Shown here: positions 8,968 to 17,695 of the stretch, in pieces
How positions within the stretch are numbered: position 1 is the first letter of the stretch
How the letters are laid out: each line of letters opens with the position of its first letter
DNA from: Microbacterium flavum
Lineage (GTDB): Bacteria; Actinomycetota; Actinomycetes; Actinomycetales; Microbacteriaceae
Length of the DNA stretch: 64,000 nucleotides
Direction: 5' to 3'
Assembly (NCBI RefSeq): GCF_018717645.1
Contig: NZ_JAFLHG010000008.1
Span: 109,543-173,542, forward strand
Notes under the pieces: model-generated
Database searches by the model: none
What the model was told of the DNA's origin: nothing
Seen by the model: only the letters and a program-made list of their open reading frames with translations
Position numbers and translations under genes: made by a program

Positions 8968-9142
8968 GATCGTTTACGGCACGGCCGGCGCCGACGTGGA
9001 TCAGCACTCAACACCCCGGGCGATGTAACCGCCGAAAACCCCCGCCGTAACGGCCACTGGTCGAAGCCCTCATCGGACGTTTTCGGTGGGTCGAACGTGA
9101 GTTCGGGAAGGGCTGCCATATGTGACCGCAAGGGGATGGGCT
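8968..9142. repeat. 175-bp direct repeat, copy 1
   Basis: This block begins GATCGTTTACGGCACGGCC and ends near AAGGGGATGGGCT. It matches 30518-30692 in the same orientation with about six substitutions and no gaps. The leftward strand of both copies keeps an open frame reading HMAALPELTFDPPKTS and then SPGVLSADPRRRRPC. The repeat may therefore derive from the end of a coding mobile element, although no complete gene is present. The two copies bracket 21.7 kb of defence and resistance cargo. Terminal inverted repeats are weak at best. Confidence 0.85.
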
Positions 9143-9154
9143 CGGGCCGTGAGG

Positions 9155-9544
9155 TCAACTCTCCTCGCGGAGGTTGTTGAACGTGTCGCGCAGCGGTGCA
9201 GTGTCGTAGACAATGTGGAGTTCGTCGATCAGTCCGTGCTCGCTGAGTTCTGCCACATCGACGACCGCGAACGGCGCTGGCTCGCCGTTGCTGAGCACCC
9301 AGTCGAAGTCGAACCAGAAGCTGACCACGGTGCGCCCCTCGGCGGTACCGACCATCGTGGCCCGCAGCGTAAGTTTCGATTCGGCGGTGTCCTCGAACAG
9401 CCGCGGATAGAACTCTGTGGCCGGGAGGGTTCCGTACAGCGGCGAATGCACGGTCCCGGAGGGAGCGAACAGCGCCAGAACTCCGTCGAGATCAGACGTC
9501 TCGAGTGCCTTCAGGTAGCTCGCCACGAGCTGATCGGTCGTCAT
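9155..9544 (-). CDS. NTF2/SnoaL-like protein
   Basis: The 129-residue product has the single-domain NTF2-like fold pattern: an N-terminal helix DQLVASYLKALETSDLDGVLAL, an early LFAPSGTVHSPLYG strand, and late strands TVVSFWFDFDW and APFAVVDVAEL. Members are small-molecule binding or isomerase-type domains, and the ligand cannot be told. It stands alone, and its C-terminal end lies 12 bp from repeat copy 1. Confidence 0.75.
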   Translation of the reverse strand: MTTDQLVASYLKALETSDLDGVLALFAPSGTVHSPLYGTLPATEFYPRLFEDTAESKLTLRATMVGTAEGRTVVSFWFDFDWVLSNGEPAPFAVVDVAELSEHGLIDELHIVYDTAPLRDTFNNLREES

Positions 9545-9684
9545 CGCAAGATCTTGCCACGAGACCGTCTCGACGCACGCCGCCCGATAAGGATCTCTCG
9601 CTCCCTCGCTGCGCGCAGCGGTCCCTTACTCGGGCACTGCCCGTTTGCGGATCCCGGCGGGGCCCTCTCGCTACTCTGAGCGAC

Positions 9685-10218
9685 GTGGGATCAGAATCAT
9701 CTGGACCGAGCCACTGGGCGCTTCGGCTGAGTCAGCGTGTCGACGAGTGGGAGCGCGATCTCGGTGCCGGCTCGCAACGCATAGTAACCGGGGCAACATT
9801 CTTGCTGGGCTCATCGGGTATCGTCGCCTCGCTCGCGGGAACGCTTGTACGCGGACCACTCGTATGGCTGACGGTCGCCGGCGCACTTCTGTTGCTCGGA
9901 TCGATCGGCGCGGGGCTCTTCGCCCTGATCAGCCCTCAACAGAAGTGGTCGTATGAGCATCTCGGCGCCGTTATTGGTTCCGATTGGGACACTGAGCCGG
10001 AGGCTATCGACTTGGCCATCGTCAGGGCGCGTATCGATGGCCTCAGCATCCGCGAGCGACAGCAGTCAAGGGCGCTCAATGCCATTCGAATCGGGATGGT
10101 GGCCTTCGTCGCGGCGATCTTGCTTATCGCAACAGGGCAAATGGCATCCACGTTGGGTATTACGGTCGAGCGTCCCACTCACGTATACATATGCTCGGAT
10201 CCGACCTGCTCAACGTAG
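9685..10218 (+). CDS. Hypothetical protein with three membrane segments
   Basis: I placed the start at GTG 9685 (VGSESSGPSHWALRLSQRV); the longer open frame upstream has poor codon character. The 177-residue product has two adjacent hydrophobic segments (VTGATFLLGSSGIVASLAG and LVWLTVAGALLLLGSIGAG) and a third near the C-terminus (IGMVAFVAAILLIATG). A cytosolic helix containing RARIDGLSIRERQQ lies between. The layout resembles small membrane-tethered proteins seen in defence loci, but I recognise no family. Confidence 0.55.
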   Translation: MGSESSGPSHWALRLSQRVDEWERDLGAGSQRIVTGATFLLGSSGIVASLAGTLVRGPLVWLTVAGALLLLGSIGAGLFALISPQQKWSYEHLGAVIGSDWDTEPEAIDLAIVRARIDGLSIRERQQSRALNAIRIGMVAFVAAILLIATGQMASTLGITVERPTHVYICSDPTCST

Positions 10219-10397
10219 ACGGGCCGTCACGTGCCGCAGGAGCGGATACGAGTCCGGATCCTCGTCGTTCGCGCGTATGGCGACTGCGCAACGAGCGGAC
10301 CGTTCGTATCGGAAACCGACGCCCGTGCAGCGACCGGCATCCGTGCCGGCGGCTCGTTGCGCGCCAAGCAGAGCTCTTGATGTGGCAGGGTGCTCAC

Positions 10398-10613
10398 ATG
10401 CGAATGACTCTGGCATCTCTGGTGGTCGGACTCGGTGCCGTGATCACCATCGCGGCCGGAGCCGCGCTCTACAACTACGGCATCGTCGCCGATGAGACCG
10501 GAATCAGCGGCTGGAACCCGATGCTTTGGATTCTCATGTTCGGCGGCGTCGCAACCGCCGTGGTTGGGACGATTCAGATCGCGATCACAGCCGGGAACGC
10601 TCGAGCCCGATAG
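10398..10613 (+). CDS. Small membrane protein, 71 aa
   Basis: ATG at 10398 follows a GGCAGGG ribosome site at a spacing of about 8 bases. The protein has two hydrophobic segments, TLASLVVGLGAVITIAAGAAL and LWILMFGGVATAVVGTIQIAI, with a short polar loop. It is probably a two-helix membrane protein. The next in-frame ATG at 10404 is an alternative start. The function is unknown. Confidence 0.55.
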   Translation: MRMTLASLVVGLGAVITIAAGAALYNYGIVADETGISGWNPMLWILMFGGVATAVVGTIQIAITAGNARAR

Positions 10614-10701
10614 CTTGACGCCAACCATCGCGGGATCGCTCTGGCCGGGTCACCGCTTCCAAGTCGGAGGCGTGCGCTCGGCGACCGGCTTGAGAACGTT
10701 C

Positions 10702-11082
10702 TTAGGGGACCTCAAGCGTTGCGGGTGATCTGTTTTCGCAGCCCGCCCCGTTCGGCTCGGTCGTCGCATGCCAATCGACAGCCAGCCGAGTGGAGGCGAG
10801 CGTCGCACCACTTGCGTCGGATGCCGTCACCTGCGGCTCCCGCGGCGCGTCGACGAAGAGCTCGAAGACCCAACTGTCTCGAGAGGCCGCTCGTACCCCG
10901 TCCACGCACCGTTCGTCAGTGCAGTGTTGCATCGACGCAACGTCGGACGAATGCGCACCCGTGACCACGACTTCGAGCACGTTTGTGTAGCCCGCTTCGG
11001 TGCAAGCCATGGCGCACCCGGTAGCGCCACCGATAACCGCTGTCGCCACTGTGGCCGCGAGAAGACGGTGGAAACCACGCAC
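10702..11082 (-). CDS. Putative secreted lipoprotein
   Basis: GTG at 11082 gives a 126-residue protein with a signal peptide (VRGFHRLLAATVATAVIGGA) and a lipobox-like ATGC. The mature part has several Cys (CAMACTEAG, QHCTDERCVDG), suggesting disulphides outside the membrane. A purine-rich site GAGGCTGGTGGG precedes the start. The upstream in-frame extension to 11313 overlaps the opposite-strand AlbA_2 gene and lacks a signal sequence, so I rejected it. The role is unknown. Confidence 0.6.
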   Translation of the reverse strand: MRGFHRLLAATVATAVIGGATGCAMACTEAGYTNVLEVVVTGAHSSDVASMQHCTDERCVDGVRAASRDSWVFELFVDAPREPQVTASDASGATLASTRLAVDWHATTEPNGAGCENRSPATLEVP

Positions 11083-11292
11083 CCCACCAGCCTCGCACTT
11101 CGGCCTCGAGCACGTGGTGAAATCTCTCTGAATGTCGGAAGCCCATCGACCGCGCGTAGATCGACCGGCTTCCGCACGCTGTCCGACATATTGCGGGCAT
11201 TTCGAGACTCGCGGATCTGGAGTGACAGCTCGAACGGTCTGCTCTCCGGGCAGTTTCGGGGCAGCGTGGCCGAACGCCCCTACGATTACGAC

Positions 11293-12567
11293 ATGCTGTT
11301 CACCTCGTTGCACCGGTACCTCGGTGAGGCGCCCGGACCGATCACCGAGCGGATGATTGAGGATGCCGTCAGCCAGCGACTCCCCGAGACAGGGGACTTG
11401 GATTGGAAGTCCGCACTTCCTCCCGAAGCACGATTCGCGCTATCCGACATCGTCAAGGACATGGCCGCGATGGCTAACTCTGGGGGAGGCACCATCGTGT
11501 TCGGGGTCAACGAGACCGACAAACGCGCGGTCGGTCGCCAGGAAGCGGGCGAGCTGAACGAGGGGTACGAGCGTACTCTTCGCCGTGTCGCTTATACCGC
11601 CATCACACCGCCGATCCGCGGCATCTATGTGGAGCGCATTGCCGGAGATGGTCCGCGCGCGATTGCGATTGTCATCCCTGACAGTCCGGATGCCCCGCAC
11701 TTGGTCTACCGCGATGGGCACAGCTTTAGCGCACCTCTCCGCAACGACAGCGACACCGAGTGGATGCGGGAGCGTGACCTGGAAGCGGCCTATCGCACGC
11801 GGTTCAGCACAGTTGCCGACGCCGCAGAAACGCTGGAAACGATGTACGCCGAGTGTGTGAGTGCGTACGACCCCGGTAAAGCAGTCGTGCTCGTCGGCGT
11901 GGCTCGCCCGCGGTACAGCACGTCGAAGACGCGGCGGCCACGTCACGCCATCACCGGCTTACGCGACGAAGCGTGGATGCGCTCCGCGCATTGGACGAAC
12001 TTCGACCTTCGGCGATCGTTGTCAAGACCGCTCAGTCACCCGCTCGATGCGGTAGACCCGTATGCCCCGCGTGCCGGCCTGAGGCGGTGGACCGCGCTCG
12101 CTGCAGACCCCACCGGCGGAATTGGTGCGCACGCCACTGTCCACGATGACGGGTCAGTGAGTCTCGGGTGGGTCGCCGGTGGGCAATGGCCTTCGAACCG
12201 CGAGGCGGCATACGCGGGTCGAGAGATCACGTCCGACTCCATCGAAGTATTCGTCGGGGACTTCCTGTCGCTCGTGCGGGAGGTTGCCGGCGCTGACTCG
12301 GGGACGGACGTCGAGATCCAGATCGGCCTGGAGTGGAATGACGCCGCCGACGTGGTTTGCTATGAGATGGATTCGCACGGACGCTCCCACTTGGCACCGG
12401 GCTTGTTCGGTCGAGCTTTTACCTGCGTGCACGCGACCGTCTCCATGCAAGACGCAGAGGAGCGCTATTACGAAGACGTGCGCACCGTCGCGCTGGACTG
12501 CGTCAACCAGTTCGGAATCAGAGGTCTGAGCGCGCTAATGGAACCTCCATTTCCTCCGCGGCGCTGA
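11293..12567 (+). CDS. AlbA_2/Schlafen-type putative DNA-binding protein
   Basis: Starting at ATG 11293, the 424-residue protein opens with an AlbA_2 domain: DLDWKSALP (from residue 35), then DIVKDMAAMANSGGGTIVFGV (51-72). This matches the family pattern of an acidic-x-K site followed by an Ala-Asn-x-x-Gly-Gly strand. The rest, about 270 residues, is not recognised. AlbA_2/Slfn domains bind DNA or nucleotides and occur in regulators and in defence genes. The longer frame upstream to 10768 overlaps the lipoprotein gene and looks non-coding. It lies just upstream of the DUF6338 and HNH-NACHT genes. Confidence 0.75.
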   Translation: MLFTSLHRYLGEAPGPITERMIEDAVSQRLPETGDLDWKSALPPEARFALSDIVKDMAAMANSGGGTIVFGVNETDKRAVGRQEAGELNEGYERTLRRVAYTAITPPIRGIYVERIAGDGPRAIAIVIPDSPDAPHLVYRDGHSFSAPLRNDSDTEWMRERDLEAAYRTRFSTVADAAETLETMYAECVSAYDPGKAVVLVGVARPRYSTSKTRRPRHAITGLRDEAWMRSAHWTNFDLRRSLSRPLSHPLDAVDPYAPRAGLRRWTALAADPTGGIGAHATVHDDGSVSLGWVAGGQWPSNREAAYAGREITSDSIEVFVGDFLSLVREVAGADSGTDVEIQIGLEWNDAADVVCYEMDSHGRSHLAPGLFGRAFTCVHATVSMQDAEERYYEDVRTVALDCVNQFGIRGLSALMEPPFPPRR

Positions 12568-12997
12568 CCTAGCGCCGTTCTCGCGAATGGCGCGCGGAAT
12601 CGGCACCACCCCGGTCACGATGTGCTCCGAACCGCGTCGGCCCGCGGCCGTGCGGGGGCGCTGTGAGTTCGTACGAATCTTCGCGCAAAGGCCTTCGCAC
12701 GATGGGCAACCGACTATGGTCGGCGTTCGGGCCCGCGAATCAAGTGACAGGAGTGAAACCGGAGCCGCCGAGTCACGAGGGCTCGGGTGCTGGTGTGCGT
12801 CTAGCGGGACGTTCCCTGCGAACTCGCGGGTGGTCGCGGAATCTGGTTGGCGGGGCGGACCGAAGGCGAGATACGGTTGCTCACAGGTTGCTGAGCGTGC
12901 TCGATCGTCTGTGACTTCATGGTGGTGACGTTTATCACGTTCGCCTCCGTCCCTCTCATGACTGGATTCTACCAGCTGTCCCCTCGGGAGTGGTCCT
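12568..12997. other. Non-coding stretch, possible small ORF
   Basis: These 430 bp separate the AlbA_2 gene from the DUF6338 gene. An open frame from 12663 (or ATG 12702, MGNRLWSAFGPANQVTG) to 12914 could encode 70-83 residues, but it is Arg-rich with no hydrophobic core pattern, and I cannot support it as a gene. No clear terminator hairpin was found. Confidence 0.3.
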
Positions 12998-13762
12998 GTG
13001 CCAACTGATCTCGTCGGTGTCGGGTTCTACTTGCTACTGATTATCCCCGGCGTAGTTTTCGCCTTCAGTCGTGAGCGCCACCGCCCGAAGGTTAAGCGAT
13101 CCGCCTTCAGAGAGACCGCGACCGCGATTCTCGTGAGCGCCGCGATCATCAGCCTGTTCGCGCTCGTCCTCGCCGTCGGGTCAGTCTTCAACACCTCATG
13201 GCACAACCAGGTCGCAGAGTTCCTGGCCGACCCGAGCGCGTACGCACGAGAGCATTACGAGCTCTTCGTGATATGCGGCTTCATGGTGCTCACATTCGTG
13301 TCGCTTCTGGCGTGGTGGCTCGGGAGCGAACGTGTCCACAACTTGACCATCGGTAGGTCAGGCGATGATCCTGATAGGGAATCCTGGGGATACGTCTTTA
13401 CCCGGCAGCCCGCTGCGCTGAACTTTGCGGGGGTTCAACTGAAGGACGGCACCTGGGTCCAGGGTTATGTGGACACGTACGGCAATGTCGGCGAAGAAGG
13501 TACACCGAAAGCGCTCACCCTCATCGGGAGCCTCAGCGTCAGACCGCCAGGAGGGGCGCTTCAAGACTTCGATGGCGAGGTCATCGTGGTCAAGGACGAG
13601 GAGATCCTCTACCTGTCAGTGACGTACATCGCGGGAAGGGGCGAGCAAGATAGCGAGGAAATCATAGAACCGAAGCGGCACTTGCGCTCAAGACTGGCTC
13701 TCGTTGTTTTGGCGGCCGCGTCTGGTCTCATCCTCGGACTCGTGCTCGGAGATGCCGCATAG
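12998..13762 (+). CDS. DUF6338 family membrane protein
   Basis: GTG at 12998 follows a GGGAG site. The 254-residue protein has an N-terminal helix (GVGFYLLLIIPGVVFAFSRER), two more helices (TAILVSAAIISLFALVLAV and LFVICGFMVLTFVSLLAWWL), a beta-rich cytosolic domain (LKDGTWVQGYVDTYG) and a C-terminal helix. The FSRERHR...FRET arrangement after helix one fits DUF6338 as I recall it. The function is unknown. It lies 177 bp upstream of the HNH-NACHT gene in the same direction. That could make it an accessory or a membrane partner, but a functional link is inference. Confidence 0.7.
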   Translation: MPTDLVGVGFYLLLIIPGVVFAFSRERHRPKVKRSAFRETATAILVSAAIISLFALVLAVGSVFNTSWHNQVAEFLADPSAYAREHYELFVICGFMVLTFVSLLAWWLGSERVHNLTIGRSGDDPDRESWGYVFTRQPAALNFAGVQLKDGTWVQGYVDTYGNVGEEGTPKALTLIGSLSVRPPGGALQDFDGEVIVVKDEEILYLSVTYIAGRGEQDSEEIIEPKRHLRSRLALVVLAAASGLILGLVLGDAA

Positions 13763-13939
13763 GTACACGACTCCCCTGAGTTCGGCGGTGGCCGGCCGCC
13801 AGTCGCGCCAGACGCAGAGCAAACCAGTTGTTACTCGCAGATTCCGTCGAAGCCGACGGCGGTCTCATCGTCAGACACTTCTCGCTAGTAGCGTCGATCT
13901 CGTCTCGGGTGGTGTGAGGCGGTCTGCAAGGGAGGATTC

Positions 13940-16900
13940 GTGGCGATCAGCGTTCGTACGCGAAAGCTGCTGTGGGGGCGGGCTCACAACGAGTGCGCAT
14001 ACCCCGGATGCGCACAGCCGTTGACCGAAGAAGTTGCCGATGCGATGTCCGGCGCGATCGATTCGACCGTCGTCGGAGAAGAGGCGCACATTCGCGCGCA
14101 GAGTGCGGATGGTCCGCGATTTGAGCCGGACTACGATCACGTCGATGGCTACGAGAACCTCGTGCTCATGTGTCCGACGCACCACGCTCTCATCGATGCG
14201 AACGATGGCGCTGGCTTCACGGTCGACCAACTACTCGCGATGAAAAGGAAGCACGAGGCACGCACCTCACAACGCGACGCACGAGAGCGCGCGCTGCGCG
14301 CGTACTTGGGCGACCGCTTCGCGGCGGAGAACACGGTGCAGTTCCAGCAAGTGGATCTCCGGGGACCGTCGGTCGAAGCGATGTTTGTTGACGTTCCTAT
14401 CGGGTGTCGACCGGACGACGCCGCGGTGGCCGAGCTGTTCAGGCACATCGCCGACGTGGCCCCGGGCGACACGGATGAGCTTCGGGCCGCATCGGGACTC
14501 ATCATCGCGGGCGCTGCGCAGGTTCTTCTCCATCCCGACTGGGTAGGCAACGCGGTATTGGTGGGCGGGCCGGGCCAAGGAAAATCCACTGTTCTCCAAT
14601 TCGTTTGCCAGTTCCACCGCGCGCGCCTCCTGGGCGAGGACGCATACACCGCGGGGCGCACCGGGCTGGCCCGGGACGCCACAGTCGGTCGGTTCCCAAT
14701 TCGCGTCGATCTTCGCCGCTACGCCGCGTGGGCGGCCCCGTTGCGGGACGCGTCAGCAACGAAGCGTCGAAGGCGACGTAGAGATTCGTCTGCAGGACCA
14801 CAGTGGCGAAGCCTCGAGGAGTACATGATCGAGGACATTCGTACCCACATCGGCGCGAATACTTTCGGAGCTGAAGATTTCGCCAGCGTGATCGCCAACG
14901 AGCCGGTACTGCTCGCGCTTGACGGACTCGATGAAGTCGCAAGTCTTCCGACGCGTTCTCGCGTGATCGAAGAGATTGCGCTCGTCAGGGGTCGGCTGAT
15001 GCACGATGCCGCTGATCTTGTGATCATCGTCGCGACAAGACCCGGAAGCTCGCTCCAGCCGCTCACCTCGTCGGGCTTCCCGCTGCTTCACCTACAGCGC
15101 CTCACGCAAGGATTGCGGCTGCAATACCTTCGTCAATGGGTGGCAGTTTCAGGCGTTTCGCTCGACGCCGCGGTTCGTCTCGAATCGACATTCATGGACA
15201 GCCAACATATCGCTCACATCAGCGAGTTGGCTTCGTACCCGATGCAACTTGCGATCCTGCTCCACCTGCTTCACCGACGTCAGCTGCTACCACAGCAACG
15301 CACAGACTTGTATCGCGAGTATCTGAAAACGTTCTTGGATCGAGAGCAGACCGAGGACAAAGAGCCTCTACTAGACGAACAACGCCGAGTCGTGGAGGAT
15401 ACTCACGCGTATCTGGGCTGGTACTTACAAGCGAAGGCGGAGCAGGGTGACAGCTCCGGCGCGATCACCCGGACAGAACTCAAAGCGCTACTGAGTTCCT
15501 ACCTGGCAGGGCAGCCCGAAGAGCAGAAGCTCGCTGATGAGATGTACTCCGCCATCACGGACCGAGTCTTGTGCTTGGTCGAGCGAAACGATGCCTTCGA
15601 GTTCGAAGTGCAGTCTCTCCGGGAGTACTTCGCCGCGCTTCACATGTTCGAAAACCTCACGGCTCGGGGCGAAGGAAACTCTCGCGATGACGGCTTGGAT
15701 GCTCTTCTGGAGCGGCCATATTGGGCAAACGTCTGTCGATTCTTCGTCGGCATGCTGGCCAAGGGCGAGGTGCGGGCGTTTCGCGGAAACCTTGAGGCCG
15801 CGAATCGGCGAGTGGGTCCACATCCTTTCGTGCGCGGGATGGCTGTCCAGGTACTGAACGACCGAATCTACAACGGGCAATCTGACACTGACATCCGTCG
15901 GGTTGTGGATTTCATCCTTGAGGGCCCCGGCTTGATCTTCGGCGAGGACGGCGCCCTCGACCCCACGGGCGCACCATTGCGCCTCGGGGAACGGGCGGGG
16001 CGTTCCCAAGCCGTCGCCCACCTCATGGACCGAATAGACGGCGGCCTACCTGCCCTAGAGATGAAGGCCGCAGCGACAAGTCTCGCGGCGCACGCGAGCG
16101 CGAACGATGACTTGCCCGGCTGGTGGTGGTCCCGCTTCACACCGACGCCACTCTGGCTTGAGACTGCAGCCCAACTCGGCGCGCTTCGAGATCCTCCCGC
16201 ATTATGCGTAGAAGGCCTTCGCGCCCTGATTGGCGAGGATCCTGGGCGGACCGGATGGCACGTTGAGAGCCTCGTAGCGGGGAACTATGGGGGCTCGGAC
16301 GCCACTGTCCTCACAGTTGCGCAGTTAGAGGTCAATGATGGTGCGGTCGAACTAGTTCGCGCATCGACTGGAACCGTCTTGGGTGCGCGACTAGCGGTCG
16401 CAAGAGCAGCAATATCAGGCGGCGCGCTGCCCATCCCAGGCCCCCTCGGTGCGGCGCAGAATGTCAGTTCGCCGTCTGGAGCCGTTGAGTCTGCGTCCGC
16501 CTTTGATCTCAGCCGACGGCTGAACGCAGTCGCAGGACAATGTGGCGCGGGGTGGGTGCTGCGGCGAGCCTTCGGACTCGTCCCAGCGAGATTCGATTTT
16601 GAAGAGCTCGGCGCCTTCATCACTACCGGCATCGTTCGCGATGCGTTTGAAATAGAGAATCTCTACCGCAAGAACAAGGCCAAGCTCGATTGGTGGCGAA
16701 GGACGCTCGAATCGCAGACAGGCAGCCGGGACACCGCACTCACAGCGTTCGCGATGTTCCGCCACGCTCGCGCCGACGTCATCGTCAAGTTGGCCGCCGA
16801 GCTGGACGCCGCGATCAACGCTCTCGACCCGAGGCACTATCGGGCGCTCGAGGGTGCCCTGCTGGATGGAGCGGCCGTTGCATCCACCCGTCGGGTAGAC

Positions 16901-17323
16901 CTGGTCGACGCCTTCCGTCTGAAGCAGATCGATGTCTCGGGCCCCACCTTATGGCTGCTCTGGATCGTCGGCACCGAAGCGGCACGTGATCGAATTGGTC
17001 GCGTGCTCTCGGGCGCTCTTGCCGAGATACTACGAGCTGGGCTAACGGACGGACGCCGGCCAGTTGCGGCAGCGCACGGCGGCCGAAAGCTCAAGCTAGA
17101 GGTGTTCGAAGGCACTCGCGGAGTGTTTGCCAGCGGCGCCAATCTGAATCCCAACCGGCTAGTCTCCATCACGCCAACGCAGGCCAAGGCAATGATGAGA
17201 GCGCCCGAGAACTGGCCGACTGAGATTGTGCAAATTGCTGCGGACAGGCTCGCCACGCGTGCAGCCGAGACAACCGCCGCGCTGGCCGACGTCGCGAACT
17301 CCAATAGATGGTTCGTGTCCTAG
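13940..17323 (+). CDS. HNH-NACHT NTPase, likely antiphage effector
   Basis: The 1127-residue protein starts at GTG 13940 behind a strong AAGGGAGGA ribosome site. Residues 1-110 form an HNH-type nuclease: LLWGRAHNECAYPGC (C19, C24), GEEAHIRAQS (H50) and ENLVLMCPTHHALID (C78, H81, H82). A STAND/NACHT ATPase follows, with Walker A GGPGQGKST (209-217), Walker B LLALDGLDE (324-332) and VATRPGS (364-370). The remaining 600 residues are helical, lack obvious sequence repeats and would be the sensor. Bacterial NACHT proteins with nuclease N-termini act as NLR-like defences that fire on sensing phage. Inference: this is one. No target or trigger can be read from the sequence. Confidence 0.85.
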   Translation: MAISVRTRKLLWGRAHNECAYPGCAQPLTEEVADAMSGAIDSTVVGEEAHIRAQSADGPRFEPDYDHVDGYENLVLMCPTHHALIDANDGAGFTVDQLLAMKRKHEARTSQRDARERALRAYLGDRFAAENTVQFQQVDLRGPSVEAMFVDVPIGCRPDDAAVAELFRHIADVAPGDTDELRAASGLIIAGAAQVLLHPDWVGNAVLVGGPGQGKSTVLQFVCQFHRARLLGEDAYTAGRTGLARDATVGRFPIRVDLRRYAAWAAPLRDASATKRRRRRRDSSAGPQWRSLEEYMIEDIRTHIGANTFGAEDFASVIANEPVLLALDGLDEVASLPTRSRVIEEIALVRGRLMHDAADLVIIVATRPGSSLQPLTSSGFPLLHLQRLTQGLRLQYLRQWVAVSGVSLDAAVRLESTFMDSQHIAHISELASYPMQLAILLHLLHRRQLLPQQRTDLYREYLKTFLDREQTEDKEPLLDEQRRVVEDTHAYLGWYLQAKAEQGDSSGAITRTELKALLSSYLAGQPEEQKLADEMYSAITDRVLCLVERNDAFEFEVQSLREYFAALHMFENLTARGEGNSRDDGLDALLERPYWANVCRFFVGMLAKGEVRAFRGNLEAANRRVGPHPFVRGMAVQVLNDRIYNGQSDTDIRRVVDFILEGPGLIFGEDGALDPTGAPLRLGERAGRSQAVAHLMDRIDGGLPALEMKAAATSLAAHASANDDLPGWWWSRFTPTPLWLETAAQLGALRDPPALCVEGLRALIGEDPGRTGWHVESLVAGNYGGSDATVLTVAQLEVNDGAVELVRASTGTVLGARLAVARAAISGGALPIPGPLGAAQNVSSPSGAVESASAFDLSRRLNAVAGQCGAGWVLRRAFGLVPARFDFEELGAFITTGIVRDAFEIENLYRKNKAKLDWWRRTLESQTGSRDTALTAFAMFRHARADVIVKLAAELDAAINALDPRHYRALEGALLDGAAVASTRRVDLVDAFRLKQIDVSGPTLWLLWIVGTEAARDRIGRVLSGALAEILRAGLTDGRRPVAAAHGGRKLKLEVFEGTRGVFASGANLNPNRLVSITPTQAKAMMRAPENWPTEIVQIAADRLATRAAETTAALADVANSNRWFVS

Positions 17324-17695
17324 GCACGCTATCAGGCCGAACGATTTCAACTGCGTCCGCCGCCAAGCTTCTCTGACGGCGCCGTGCGCTTGCGCGAATG
17401 GCTGAGTGTGGTGGGGTCAGCCGCAGAGCCGCGACATTGGTGCGGCTGATTGATTCGTGATAGCAGGCACCGCCGCATGCTGCTCAGATAGCCGGGTGCT
17501 GTCGGGTGTGCGGAGCGAGACTGACGCGGGGACAGCTGTGATCTGTGTGGTCGATCCGAGGGCTGCAAGCACCCTCGAGGCCTCGCCCACGACCACCCAT
17601 CACCTACCGTCCATGTCGTGGATCGAGATCGCCCGCAGCCGCCTCGCAATCACGCATTGCCCGTAAACGGATCCTGGCTGGGAACGCGCCGACGG
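17324..17695. other. Intergenic region between convergent genes
   Basis: These 372 bp lie between the ends of the HNH-NACHT gene and the leftward membrane-protein gene. Apart from the hairpin at 17417-17449 I see no gene: the open frames present are short, Arg/Ser-rich and without ribosome sites. Confidence 0.5.
17417..17449. terminator. Candidate hairpin terminator
   Basis: A perfect 9-bp inverted repeat (TCAGCCGCA / TGCGGCTGA) with a 15-base loop lies in the space between two convergent genes. No T-run follows, which is common in high-GC terminators. It could serve either strand. Confidence 0.35.

Noticed and set aside
12663..12914. Possible small gene between AlbA_2 and DUF6338
   Set aside because: Arg-rich, no hydrophobic pattern, weak ribosome site; mentioned only in the intergenic note.
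17657..17673. Partial similarity to the start of the 175-bp repeat (GTAAACGGATC, inverted)
   Set aside because: Only about ten bases match and the rest of the repeat is absent, so chance is the better explanation.
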